A model generated the notes under the pieces. It was not told where the DNA came from and ran no database searches. It worked only from the letters and a program-made list of their open reading frames with translations. From the IMG/VR virus record IMGVR_UViG_3300032309_002937, positions 1 to 23,532 of that record: 23,532 nt of DNA. The stretch is one strand, 5' to 3'. The DNA comes from a virus. Within the stretch, counting starts at the first letter, position 1, and each line of letters starts with the position of its first letter. Positions 8,738 through 16,451 of this stretch are shown here, one piece after another. Position numbers and translations under genes: made by a program.

Positions 8738-8768
8738 TTTGACAGACAGACAATTTCAATTATATTTA
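8738..8768 (+). promoter_or_regulatory. Bacteroidota-type promoter for DNA polymerase
   Basis: TTTG (8738-8741), 19 bases, then TATATTTA (8761-8768) fits the primary sigma factor consensus of Bacteroidota (TTTG-N19-TAnnTTTG) with one mismatch at the last base. It lies about 65 bases upstream of the polymerase ATG and just after the stop of the preceding gene. Confidence 0.6.
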
Positions 8769-8788
8769 TGATAGATGAGTAAGGTAAA

Positions 8789-8806
8789 TTTCACGATAGT
8801 GTGAAA
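8789..8806 (+). other. Hairpin in the polymerase 5' leader
   Basis: TTTCAC (8789-8794) and GTGAAA (8801-8806) form a perfect 6-bp stem with a 6-base loop, 26 bases before the polymerase ATG. T4 gp43 represses its own translation through a leader hairpin, so this might be a counterpart. It lies further upstream and has a different loop, so it could also be incidental. Confidence 0.35.
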
Positions 8807-8832
8807 GCCAATAAACCACTCGATAATATCAT

Positions 8833-11622
8833 ATGTTTTCAAACGAAGAAATTGAATCATTCCTACACGGAAATGATGATGAAAAGTACATTGTTGCCAT
8901 TGAGTTCGACTATGTTTCCAACTCAATTTACAAAATCAAAGAAATTCCTGGCAAAGGAAAAGAAATCAGAAAAGACACATTTATCCCCTTCGCTTGGGTA
9001 GGTGATTTACGAGATATTAATTTTTACAATGGTTCCAAGATGGCTCAAAAAGAAGCCATGACGAAGTATGGAATTGTTATTGATAAGTTAGAGACACATG
9101 GTGATGAGAGACTTCAAAAGGGTCTTACCTTTATGGTTAAATCTTTAAAGGGTTACAGAGAGTTAATCCAATTCTTTAGAGATGGTGGTTGTGATCCGTG
9201 GGGTGAAAAGACGAAAGACAAGATAATGGTTCTACCTCCTGTAGAACAATATTTGGTTTCCAAAGAAAAAAGATTATTCAAAGGATATAACGACTACGAT
9301 GAAGTTACAAGACTTGTATTCGACTTAGAGACAAATGCTTTGGATCCAAAGGATGGTCGTATATTCATGATTGGAATTAAGACCAATAAAGGTTTCCATA
9401 AGGTTATTGAATGTCTTGATGAGGCGGATGAGAAGAGAGGTATATTAGAGTTTTTTGAAGTAATAGATCAAATCAAACCAAGTATCATCGGTGGTTATAA
9501 CTCAGCGAACTTCGACTGGCATTGGATTTTTGAAAGGTGTCAAAGATTGGGTATTGATGCTAAAAAAACATTGAAGTCCCTTCACCCGAATCATTCTTAC
9601 ACAAGAAAAGATTCTATGTTGAAATTGGCAAATGAGGTTGAAGAGTTTCTTCAGACTTCAATTTGGGGATATAATGTTATTGATATTATTCATGCGGTTC
9701 GTAGAGCTCAGGCTATTAACTCGAGTATTAAAGCTGCGGGTTTGAAATACATTACAAAGTATATCAATGCTGAAGCACCTGATCGTGTTTACATTGACCA
9801 TGAGAACATTGGAAAGATGTATGCCAAGAAAGAGGAGTATTGGTTGAATATTCAAAATGGAAAATATAAGAAAGCAAATGAATACCAAGACTTAGATGTA
9901 AAGTTTCCTGGTGTATACATAAAAACTACTGGGGACAATTTGGTGGAGAGATATCTTGATGATGACTTGGACGAAACGTTAAAAGTGGACAAAGAATTTA
10001 ACCAAGGTTCGTTCTTACTTGCCGCGATGATTCCAACAACATATGAGAGAGTATCTACGATGGGTACCGCAACATTATGGAAAATGTTAATGTTAGCTTG
10101 GTCTTATAAACATGGACTCGCCATTCCAGCTAAACAATCAAAGACAGACTTCGTAGGAGGTCTTTCTCGACTACTTAAGGTAGGTTATAGTAAGAACGTA
10201 CTGAAGCTCGACTTCTCGTCTCTATACCCCTCTATTCAATTAGTACACGATGTTTTCCCTGACTGTGATGTTACGGGTGCGATGAAAGGAATGTTAAAGT
10301 ATTTCCGTGATACCCGTATCAAATACAAACAACTTGCCGAGAAGTTTGAAAAGACTGATCCTAATTTATCCGCATCATATTCAAATAAACAACTTCCAAT
10401 TAAGATATTCATTAACTCAATGTTCGGTGCGTTGTCCGCTCCTCAGGTTTTTGCTTGGGGTGACATGTATATGGGTGAACAGATTACCTGTACAGGAAGA
10501 CAATATCTTCGTCAGATGATTAGATTCTTCATGATAAAAGGATATGTTCCGTTAGTAATGGATACGGACGGTGTGAACTTCTCAACTCCTGATGATGCTA
10601 AGGACCGTGTTTATGTTGGTCGTGGTTTGAATTGGAAGGTAAAAGAGGGTAAGGAATATTATGGTCCTGAGGCGGATGTTGCAGAATACAATGATATATT
10701 CATGAGAGGTGAGATGGCTCTTGATACTGATGGTGTATGGCCGTCATGTATTAATTTGGCTCGTAAAAACTATGCGGTTATGGATGCCAAGGGTAAGATT
10801 AAGTTAACAGGTAATTCAATCAAATCAAAGAAACTTCCATTGTATATTGAGGAGTTTTTAGATAAAGGTGTTAAACTTTTACTACAAGGTAACGGTAAAG
10901 AATTTATCGAGTATTACTATGAGTATCTTCAAAAGATTTTTGATCAGAAAATCGCATTATCTAAGATTGCTCAGAGAGCTAAAGTGAAACTGACGATAGA
11001 TGATTATAAGAAAAGATTAACTCAAAAGACCAAGGCGGGTAATAGTATGAGTAGAATGGCTCACATGGAATTGGCTATTCAACAAGGAATCAGTGTTAAC
11101 CTCGGAGATGTTATCATGTATGTTAATAATGGTACAAAGGCTTCTCAGGGAGATGTTCAAAAGATGACCGCAAAACAAATCAAAGATACAAATTCGGTTA
11201 ACATATTCAATGATCCAAAGGCGAAACCAATTACAGATGGTGTTACCGTGAATTGTTATATGTTAGATCCAAACATATTAGAAACTAATCCTGATATGAC
11301 AGGTGAGTATAATGTGCCAAGAGCAATCACGACATTTAATAAAAGAATTGAACCTCTTTTAGTTGTTTTTCAACAAGAAGTTAGAGACGCTTTAATTGTT
11401 AACGATCCTGTTGACAGAGGTATTTTTACAACAGCACAATGTGAGCTTATCAATGGTATGCCGTTTGAACCTGGTGATCAAGATAGATTAGATGAAGATG
11501 TTCTTCAAATTACTGACCAAGAACTTAAGTATTGGGAGAAAAGAGGTTTGGAACCTGATTACATGTATAAGTTGGCGGAAGAAGGTTGGGAAAACAAATT
11601 AGGACTGCTTCAACCCGTCTGA
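8833..11622 (+). CDS. gp43: Family B DNA polymerase, T4 gp43-like
   Basis: 929 residues, close to T4 gp43 (898). The 3'-5' exonuclease motifs are present: Exo I VFDLETNAL (Asp164, Glu166), Exo II GGYNSANFDWHW (Asp228) and an Exo III candidate ERYLDDDLDETL (Tyr374, Asp378). Polymerase motif A is LKLDFSSLYPSIQ (Asp460), motif B is KQLPIKIFINSMFGAL (Asn528, Gly532) and motif C is VMDTDGVNF (Asp577, Asp579). So both activities look intact, and it should replicate the phage genome in the cytoplasm. Motif C departs from the usual YGDTDS. The ATG at 8833 is chosen because the exonuclease domain needs the upstream residues and the promoter lies just ahead. No Shine-Dalgarno is present. The 3' end overlaps the convergent minus-strand gene by 24 bases, with no terminator between. 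Confidence 0.97.
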   Translation: MFSNEEIESFLHGNDDEKYIVAIEFDYVSNSIYKIKEIPGKGKEIRKDTFIPFAWVGDLRDINFYNGSKMAQKEAMTKYGIVIDKLETHGDERLQKGLTFMVKSLKGYRELIQFFRDGGCDPWGEKTKDKIMVLPPVEQYLVSKEKRLFKGYNDYDEVTRLVFDLETNALDPKDGRIFMIGIKTNKGFHKVIECLDEADEKRGILEFFEVIDQIKPSIIGGYNSANFDWHWIFERCQRLGIDAKKTLKSLHPNHSYTRKDSMLKLANEVEEFLQTSIWGYNVIDIIHAVRRAQAINSSIKAAGLKYITKYINAEAPDRVYIDHENIGKMYAKKEEYWLNIQNGKYKKANEYQDLDVKFPGVYIKTTGDNLVERYLDDDLDETLKVDKEFNQGSFLLAAMIPTTYERVSTMGTATLWKMLMLAWSYKHGLAIPAKQSKTDFVGGLSRLLKVGYSKNVLKLDFSSLYPSIQLVHDVFPDCDVTGAMKGMLKYFRDTRIKYKQLAEKFEKTDPNLSASYSNKQLPIKIFINSMFGALSAPQVFAWGDMYMGEQITCTGRQYLRQMIRFFMIKGYVPLVMDTDGVNFSTPDDAKDRVYVGRGLNWKVKEGKEYYGPEADVAEYNDIFMRGEMALDTDGVWPSCINLARKNYAVMDAKGKIKLTGNSIKSKKLPLYIEEFLDKGVKLLLQGNGKEFIEYYYEYLQKIFDQKIALSKIAQRAKVKLTIDDYKKRLTQKTKAGNSMSRMAHMELAIQQGISVNLGDVIMYVNNGTKASQGDVQKMTAKQIKDTNSVNIFNDPKAKPITDGVTVNCYMLDPNILETNPDMTGEYNVPRAITTFNKRIEPLLVVFQQEVRDALIVNDPVDRGIFTTAQCELINGMPFEPGDQDRLDEDVLQITDQELKYWEKRGLEPDYMYKLAEEGWENKLGLLQPV

Positions 11623-11937
11623 TGATAAAATATACCAATTACCATTACAGAATCTGAATTCAATACATGCACCTCTATCACAAGTAATTTCATCGAACTC
11701 CTCATCAATTTTTCCCATATCAGGAATTATTGTTAATAGAGTAAGAGCTTTAACTACAATGTGATCTGTAGAAGTACTTTCCAATTTTATTGTGGTATGT
11801 TTTTCGCCTCTAACGATAATACATTCTTCGGCATTAGTTTGGTAAAAGTCTTCACCTGTAATAAGTGCGACTTCAGAGGTAAATAAAACCTTTCCGTTTA
11901 CCAATCTTTGAGATGGTATGTTTTTAATAATTGACAT
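11599..11937 (-). CDS. Small protein of unknown function, probably virion-associated
   Basis: 112 residues, starting MSIIKNIPSQRLVNGK and ending WYILSSDGLKQS. The sequence alternates hydrophobic and polar residues, suggesting a compact beta structure, and the C-terminal phrase IEFRFCNGNWYILSSDG resembles the ends of phage structural proteins. I do not recognise the family. Its ATG overlaps the stop of the gp13-like gene by one base, so translation is probably coupled to it and a neck or head-tail role is a fair guess. The end overlaps the convergent polymerase gene by 24 bases. Confidence 0.7.
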   Translation of the reverse strand: MSIIKNIPSQRLVNGKVLFTSEVALITGEDFYQTNAEECIIVRGEKHTTIKLESTSTDHIVVKALTLLTIIPDMGKIDEEFDEITCDRGACIEFRFCNGNWYILSSDGLKQS

Positions 11938-13049
11938 TAGATAACGTAAATTTGTCTTGGGAACGCTCTGAACTTCATTTGTTTGTTCAGATTCTCCGCT
12001 AACAAAGCTTCTTTCTCCATTACTTTTTCAGGACGTAAACGCTCAAGTCTTAACTTAAGTTCTTCTTCTAATTTTGATTTTTCGTCTTTAGATTCTGTAG
12101 CAAGGCTTTGGTAATCCATTACAATTTCAGAGTCAGGGGTTTTTAAATTACCACTGTATTTTCCTCTTACTCTTGCTAATGTTTCTTTACAATATGCGGT
12201 GAACCATCTCCTAACCCATTGTTGTGCAGGAACGTTCAAGTCTTCCCACTCTAATGTTTCCAATGGAACATCTGAAGGAAGTTTTATTATTTCGGGGTTC
12301 GCTTTTAAACAAGCAGCTCTATCTTCTGGTCCTACATCGTAGTACCAATACCACACTCTATAGTTGTTGTATCCGATAGTACCCCAATCAAATCTACCAC
12401 CTGGGACGTTGTATAACTGTAACATTTTCTCCCCGTCAGGTAAACCTGTAATTCTATATGTTAAATCACCACCATAGATACGGTTTAATATGTTAACTTC
12501 TTGTAAACGTAGTAACATATCGAAACCTGATGTCATGAAATAAGATCCACTATAACCCATTTGAGCGAATCCTGAAGGACCACCCAAACCAGGACCCCCA
12601 ACAAATCCACCACCCCAAGGGTTAAATAGACCTGCCGTCATTTCGGCTGGTGTAAACCATAACACTTCATTAACTTCTCTTCCTTTAGGGATGACGTAGT
12701 TTTGTGTGTTTGCAGATAAATCGATGTAATCTTTTTTCAAGACCCAAGGTCCTGAAGTTTGTAATCCAACAATTTTAGAATATGCGTAACTGAATTGATT
12801 TTCGAAATCCATCGTTCTTGTAACTAATGCCTTAGCAACAGACTTTTCGTCCATGTTAAGGTTAACCAAGTTAACCCACTGACTTTCGATTAACCAATCC
12901 AAAGTGTATTGCGTATAGTCTTGTATTGATAACTCCATTAAAGAGTCCATCATTTCGTCTTCCAATTCTACACTACGAAGTGGAGCACCTAACTGGTGTT
13001 TTATTCTAGTATAAATTCTGGATCTTTCTGGTTCTCCGATTACTGCCAT
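11937..13049 (-). CDS. Neck protein, gp13-like (head completion)
   Basis: 370 residues. The N-terminal RSRIYTRIKHQLGAPLRSVE followed by ELEDEMMDSLMELSIQDYTQYT has the 'LGxP...vEl.DeQi.d.i..a' pattern that opens gp13-type neck proteins in T4-like phages. It is followed by a DYIDLSANTQNYVIPKGREVNEVLWFTPAE segment (about 107-136) corresponding to the family's 'y.IPd.v..vn.v' region. Residues ~143-170 are a Gly/Pro-rich insert (GGGFVGGPGLGGPSGF). The C-terminal ~60 residues are a charged helix (KDEKSKLEEELKLRLERLRPEK), likely coiled. In T4, gp13 sits next to gp14 and both close the head before tail attachment; here the gp14-like gene lies ~3.4 kb away on the other strand. The match is by pattern, so moderately sure. 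Confidence 0.62.
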   Translation of the reverse strand: MAVIGEPERSRIYTRIKHQLGAPLRSVELEDEMMDSLMELSIQDYTQYTLDWLIESQWVNLVNLNMDEKSVAKALVTRTMDFENQFSYAYSKIVGLQTSGPWVLKKDYIDLSANTQNYVIPKGREVNEVLWFTPAEMTAGLFNPWGGGFVGGPGLGGPSGFAQMGYSGSYFMTSGFDMLLRLQEVNILNRIYGGDLTYRITGLPDGEKMLQLYNVPGGRFDWGTIGYNNYRVWYWYYDVGPEDRAACLKANPEIIKLPSDVPLETLEWEDLNVPAQQWVRRWFTAYCKETLARVRGKYSGNLKTPDSEIVMDYQSLATESKDEKSKLEEELKLRLERLRPEKVMEKEALLAENLNKQMKFRAFPRQIYVI

Positions 13050-13055
13050 AATAAT

Positions 13056-13062
13056 ATAAATA
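13056..13062 (-). promoter_or_regulatory. Late-type TATTTAT promoter candidate before the gp13-like gene
   Basis: On the minus strand, GTATTTAT ends 6 bases before the gp13-like ATG (13049). The spacing is the same as at 16439-16445 on the other strand, and would give a leaderless transcript. No -33 box is seen. Confidence 0.45.
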
Positions 13063-13073
13063 CTTTCTAAAAG

Positions 13074-14606
13074 TTATTTTATGTCGTATAACAGTGAGTC
13101 TTTTGGAAAGACGAAGTTTCCACCGATGATATTTGGTTTTTTGTTGAAAATGAGAACGTTCTTACCTTTCTGAAAGATTAACCAATCGGTACTATAATTT
13201 TTTACATTACCCGTACCTTTTAAAGTAATCGTATTATTTTTGTCGATTCTTTCTTTATAACCTTTGATTTGAGCAGTATGAGTTTTTCCATTCAATGTGA
13301 TTTTTGCATCGATACCTTTTAACATATCTTCTTCTCCACCTAACTTGCCAGTTTTTTCAGCAACTTTACCTTTAAAAAATCTGTTAATAATTGCAACCGT
13401 GATTTCTTCTCTTTTGTCACCAGCAGAATCTGTATCAATTAAAGATCTCATTAAATTTTGGAAAGTAGGACTTTCTCTATTAAAAATTCTAAATTTAAAA
13501 TGATCTAATGCTTTAACAAATCTTTTTATTTCTCTGTTTTGTTCACCAGGTGTTTTACCTATAAAAGTTATTGGATCTTTTTTTTGTTCAATTGATCTAA
13601 TTACCTTGTTAACATCTTTCATAAGAATGCAAAACGCGGTATAGTTTGTATTAAGTTTGTTTAAAACTGATCTACCAACTGATTCGAAATTATAAATTCC
13701 TGCTAAGTTACCTTGATTATCTTTGTCAGCCCAATATTCTCTGAACACTTCTTTTAAGATTCTATCAATAGCGTTTCTATATTCTATTTCAATCGGTCTG
13801 TTAACATTGAACATTACTCTTATTGCTTCTGACTCTTCAGTACCACACTTTTCTGATTTTTCTTCCGAAAGTATTTGTCTAAACTTAACTGATTCTGCAA
13901 GTTTTGTTTCAGTTTTCATTTCGTACATTTTCGAAACAAAATCCCAATTGATTACCTTCCAAAAATTTGAAATGTATTCATCTCTTTTGTTTCTGTACTT
14001 CAAGTAATATGCGTGTTCCCATAAATCAAGACCCAACAAAGGGAATCCCCCACCTTCAATAACATTCATTAAAGGATTGTCTTGGTTTGGAGTAGACATG
14101 ATTTTTAATCTGTTCTGACTTGTCAAAACTAACCATACCCAACCTGACCCGAATCTTTCTTTGGCAATTGTTTCGAACTCTTTCTTGAAATTATTAAAAG
14201 ACTTGAATTCTTTTTTTATTTTGGTTTCAAGTTCTCCCGTCAATTTTATTGGTTTCGGAGATAACATATTCCAAAACAATGCGTGGTTAAAGGCACCACC
14301 AGCATTATTTCTAATTGTTTTGTCGTATCTTGATATTGATTTGATAATTTTCTCCAAATCAAGATCTCCGTATTGTTTCTTTGAGAGTGCGTCGTTTAGT
14401 TTATCTACATAGCCCTTGTAATGCTTGTTGTAGTGAAAGTTCATTGTCTCTGGATCAATAAACGTTTTGAGGGCTGAGTAAGAATAGGGAAGTTTCTCTA
14501 TTCCGATTTTTTTCATTTCTGAGATTAACAACTTGGTTTCTTCGGTAACGTGATTTTCTATTATTTGGGTTTCTAGTTGTTTAATCTTCTCTTCTGTTCT
14601 ATTCAT
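13074..14606 (-). CDS. Mn/Fe superoxide dismutase fused to a putative PD-(D/E)xK nuclease domain
   Basis: 510 residues. Residues 39-230 are a full-length Mn/Fe superoxide dismutase: LPYSYSALKTFIDPETMNFHYNKH, NNAGGAFNHALFW, FGSGWVWLV and LGLDLWEHAYYLKY. All four metal ligands are present (His58, His108, Asp194, His198). Gln175 in STPNQDNPLM with Gly at the alternative site points to the Mn type. A ~270-residue C-terminal part follows in one frame without a stop. It has helical stretches, a conserved-looking Glu (REEITVAI, ~400), then GIDAKITLNGKTHTAQIKGY (431-450), whose Asp433 and Gln446-x-Lys448 fit a PD-(D/E)xK core with Gln in the acidic position. SOD converts superoxide to peroxide and oxygen; the fused domain may act on DNA. 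Usual SODs are ~200 residues. It sits between the helicase and neck genes. SOD is near certain, the nuclease moderate. Confidence 0.88.
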   Translation of the reverse strand: MNRTEEKIKQLETQIIENHVTEETKLLISEMKKIGIEKLPYSYSALKTFIDPETMNFHYNKHYKGYVDKLNDALSKKQYGDLDLEKIIKSISRYDKTIRNNAGGAFNHALFWNMLSPKPIKLTGELETKIKKEFKSFNNFKKEFETIAKERFGSGWVWLVLTSQNRLKIMSTPNQDNPLMNVIEGGGFPLLGLDLWEHAYYLKYRNKRDEYISNFWKVINWDFVSKMYEMKTETKLAESVKFRQILSEEKSEKCGTEESEAIRVMFNVNRPIEIEYRNAIDRILKEVFREYWADKDNQGNLAGIYNFESVGRSVLNKLNTNYTAFCILMKDVNKVIRSIEQKKDPITFIGKTPGEQNREIKRFVKALDHFKFRIFNRESPTFQNLMRSLIDTDSAGDKREEITVAIINRFFKGKVAEKTGKLGGEEDMLKGIDAKITLNGKTHTAQIKGYKERIDKNNTITLKGTGNVKNYSTDWLIFQKGKNVLIFNKKPNIIGGNFVFPKDSLLYDIK

Positions 14607-14612
14607 ATCGAT

Positions 14613-14636
14613 GGATTATTCTAATATAAATAATCC
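14613..14636 (-). promoter_or_regulatory. Perfect 8-bp dyad over the SOD promoter element
   Basis: GGATTATT (14613-14620) and AATAATCC (14629-14636) are perfect inverted repeats around an 8-base spacer, located 7-30 bases upstream of the SOD-nuclease ATG. The late-like element TATTTAT on the minus strand (14626-14632) lies inside it. There is no T-run after it, so it is unlikely to be a terminator of the helicase gene. An operator for a dimeric repressor or a leader hairpin are the simplest readings. Confidence 0.5.
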
Positions 14637-14644
14637 GAAAGGCG

Positions 14645-16402
14645 TTATTGTTTACGTTCATTAATTTGTTTCATAATTTCTTCCACCAAATCTACATCAT
14701 TTTTGATGTCACCCATAACCGTAGCAATAACTTGTTTTTTCTTATTCAGGATGTCATAGATTATACCTTCGATTGTATTCTCGAAGATTGGATAGTAAAC
14801 TAATACATTGTTTTTTTGACCATATCTGTAAGCTCTGTCCTCTGCTTGAGAGTGATCTGATGGTAAAAATGATAGGTCATTCATGATTACCGCTTCTGCT
14901 GCAGTCAATGTAATACCAACACCAGCCGCTTTTATGTTTCCAACAAAAACTTTTACTTTAGGGTCTGTTTGGAATCTATCAACACTGTTTTGTCTGTCGG
15001 GTTTTGACATTGAACCATCAAGACGAACCGCAGCTTTACCGAAATGTTCTACAATTTTTTCTAATGAGTTGGTAAAGTTACAAAATATAATAACTTTTTT
15101 ATCTTGTTCGATAATGTTTTCTGCAAGTTCAATTGTTTGTGATATTTTTTCATCAGCAATCACCTGACGAACTTGTGTTAACTTTGTAAATTGAACTGTA
15201 AGTGATTTACTCTCATCAGGATTTTTTTCATACCAATTGTAATAGTCACCCATAACCTCTTCATATTTTTTTGATTTTAATCGAAGGTAAACAGGAGTGA
15301 TAATTTTATCAGGTAAATCCAATACGTCTTCTTTCAACCTTCTTAATACAAGGTTAGATGTTCTATCTCTAAGTTCCTCAAGATTGGATGCACCCATAAC
15401 ATTCCAAACTTTTCTAGCACCAACTTTGAACTGATACCCTTCACAGTATCGGATAACATATGCCATCCAATTTTTGGCAACGGGTGAATCAACAAGGTTC
15501 AAGAGATTATAATAATCTATGGGTCTCGAAGTCATTGGAGTACCGGTCAACAACCAAAGTCTATCAACATTTTTTACAATGTCGTTTATAAGTTTGGTTC
15601 TTTGGGCTTGAGAATTCTTAATATAGTGTGCTTCGTCAATAACCACCAAATCAAAATTGGCTCTAATAATTTGCGAATCGTCTTTCTTTTTTGGGTCATG
15701 AAAATTTTTTATGATATCATAATTTATAATAACAAAATCATGGTCTGTACTAAAGTTTTTACCTTCAGCAATAAAAACGGATTTTTTTGAGTAGTTCTCT
15801 ATCTCTCTTTGCCAGTTAATCTTCAAAGATGCGGGACAAATAATTAAGGTTTTTTTTGATTTAGCTTCTAATGCTGATATGATTGTTGATGTTGTTTTAC
15901 CAAGACCCATATCATCCGCCAAAACATATTTTTTGTTCTCAACTAACTTTTGAATTGCCTCTTTCTGATGTGATAATGGAGGTCTGTGAGAATACTTCTC
16001 GTAATCAATAACAACATCTTTCACGGAGTTGTCTTTAATTATGGAAGCCTTTGGTAACCAAAATTCATGCATTTGTTCGGTTTCAAAAACTCGACCCCAA
16101 ATGTGAAACGCCTTTTCTTTTTCTGCCAACAATTTCTCAACCCAAACCTTCTTAGGTATTTCGGTGTATAATTTATTGTCGGCTAATTTTTGTGCAAAGT
16201 AAGAATCAAGAACAACCCACTTTTTAGCCACCTTAGGTTGTTTGTCATGGTTATTAATAATATACTCTGATTGACTTCTTGTTGGGTAGAACTTTTTATT
16301 GAGCACAGATTTCCTCTTAAGTTCCTGTATGTAATTGTTGGAACCTTCATAACTCTCAAGTAGAGACAAGGCTTTAGATTCTAAACTGATTTCAATACCC
16401 AT
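14645..16402 (-). CDS. SNF2-family helicase/ATPase
   Basis: 585 residues with the complete SNF2 motif series: Q-like PPLSHQKEAI (141-150), Walker A DDMGLGKT (163-170), CPASLKINW (189-197), DEAH (256-259), WLLTGTPM (283-290), then in the second lobe VIIFCNF (437-443), VRLDGSM (459-465), FVGNIKAAGVGITLTAA (486-502) and QAEDRAYRYGQ (519-529). The N-terminal ~130 residues are not recognised; a HARP-like or phage-specific DNA-binding domain is possible. Compact SNF2 proteins of this size resemble SMARCAL1/HepA-type remodellers that anneal or regress DNA forks, a job T4 gives to UvsW. It is the first gene of the minus-strand block and has a host-like promoter. Translation starts at ATG 16402 without Shine-Dalgarno. 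The helicase-family call is very firm; its exact role is inferred. Confidence 0.95.
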   Translation of the reverse strand: MGIEISLESKALSLLESYEGSNNYIQELKRKSVLNKKFYPTRSQSEYIINNHDKQPKVAKKWVVLDSYFAQKLADNKLYTEIPKKVWVEKLLAEKEKAFHIWGRVFETEQMHEFWLPKASIIKDNSVKDVVIDYEKYSHRPPLSHQKEAIQKLVENKKYVLADDMGLGKTTSTIISALEAKSKKTLIICPASLKINWQREIENYSKKSVFIAEGKNFSTDHDFVIINYDIIKNFHDPKKKDDSQIIRANFDLVVIDEAHYIKNSQAQRTKLINDIVKNVDRLWLLTGTPMTSRPIDYYNLLNLVDSPVAKNWMAYVIRYCEGYQFKVGARKVWNVMGASNLEELRDRTSNLVLRRLKEDVLDLPDKIITPVYLRLKSKKYEEVMGDYYNWYEKNPDESKSLTVQFTKLTQVRQVIADEKISQTIELAENIIEQDKKVIIFCNFTNSLEKIVEHFGKAAVRLDGSMSKPDRQNSVDRFQTDPKVKVFVGNIKAAGVGITLTAAEAVIMNDLSFLPSDHSQAEDRAYRYGQKNNVLVYYPIFENTIEGIIYDILNKKKQVIATVMGDIKNDVDLVEEIMKQINERKQ

Positions 16403-16417
16403 TAGGTGCTAATGTTT

Positions 16418-16448
16418 CAAATATAATTCTTTCTGAAGTATTTATCAA
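16418..16448 (-). promoter_or_regulatory. Bacteroidota-type promoter for the SNF2 gene
   Basis: Read on the minus strand, TTG (16448-16446) is followed by 20 bases and TATATTTG (16425-16418), an exact TAnnTTTG -7 box. The predicted transcript starts only about 10 bases before the ATG at 16402. The divergent plus-strand element at 16439-16445 overlaps it. Confidence 0.6.
16439..16445 (+). promoter_or_regulatory. Late-type TATTTAT promoter candidate before 16452
   Basis: TATTTAT ends 6 bases before the gp14-like ATG, which would place the transcript start at the start codon. It lies within the spacer of the divergent host-like promoter of the helicase gene, so occupancy of one could block the other. 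Confidence 0.45.
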
Positions 16449-16451
16449 CAT

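Noticed and set aside
8801-9001. Plus-strand frame from GTG 8801
   Set aside because: It overlaps the polymerase N-terminus in another frame, has a GTG start inside the leader hairpin, and shows no recognisable domain.
13723-14412. Plus-strand frames opposite the SOD fusion
   Set aside because: They are antisense to well-defined SOD motifs; their hydrophobic translations reflect reverse reading of Lys/Glu-rich helices.
13074-14606. Two separate genes (SOD and downstream protein) joined by an error
   Set aside because: There is no internal stop, no compelling internal start near residue 235, and no frame shift between the two parts; a sequencing error cannot be excluded but is not suggested.
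14613-14636. Terminator of the SNF2 gene
   Set aside because: The hairpin has an AT-rich stem and no T-run on either side in the right place, and it overlaps a promoter element.
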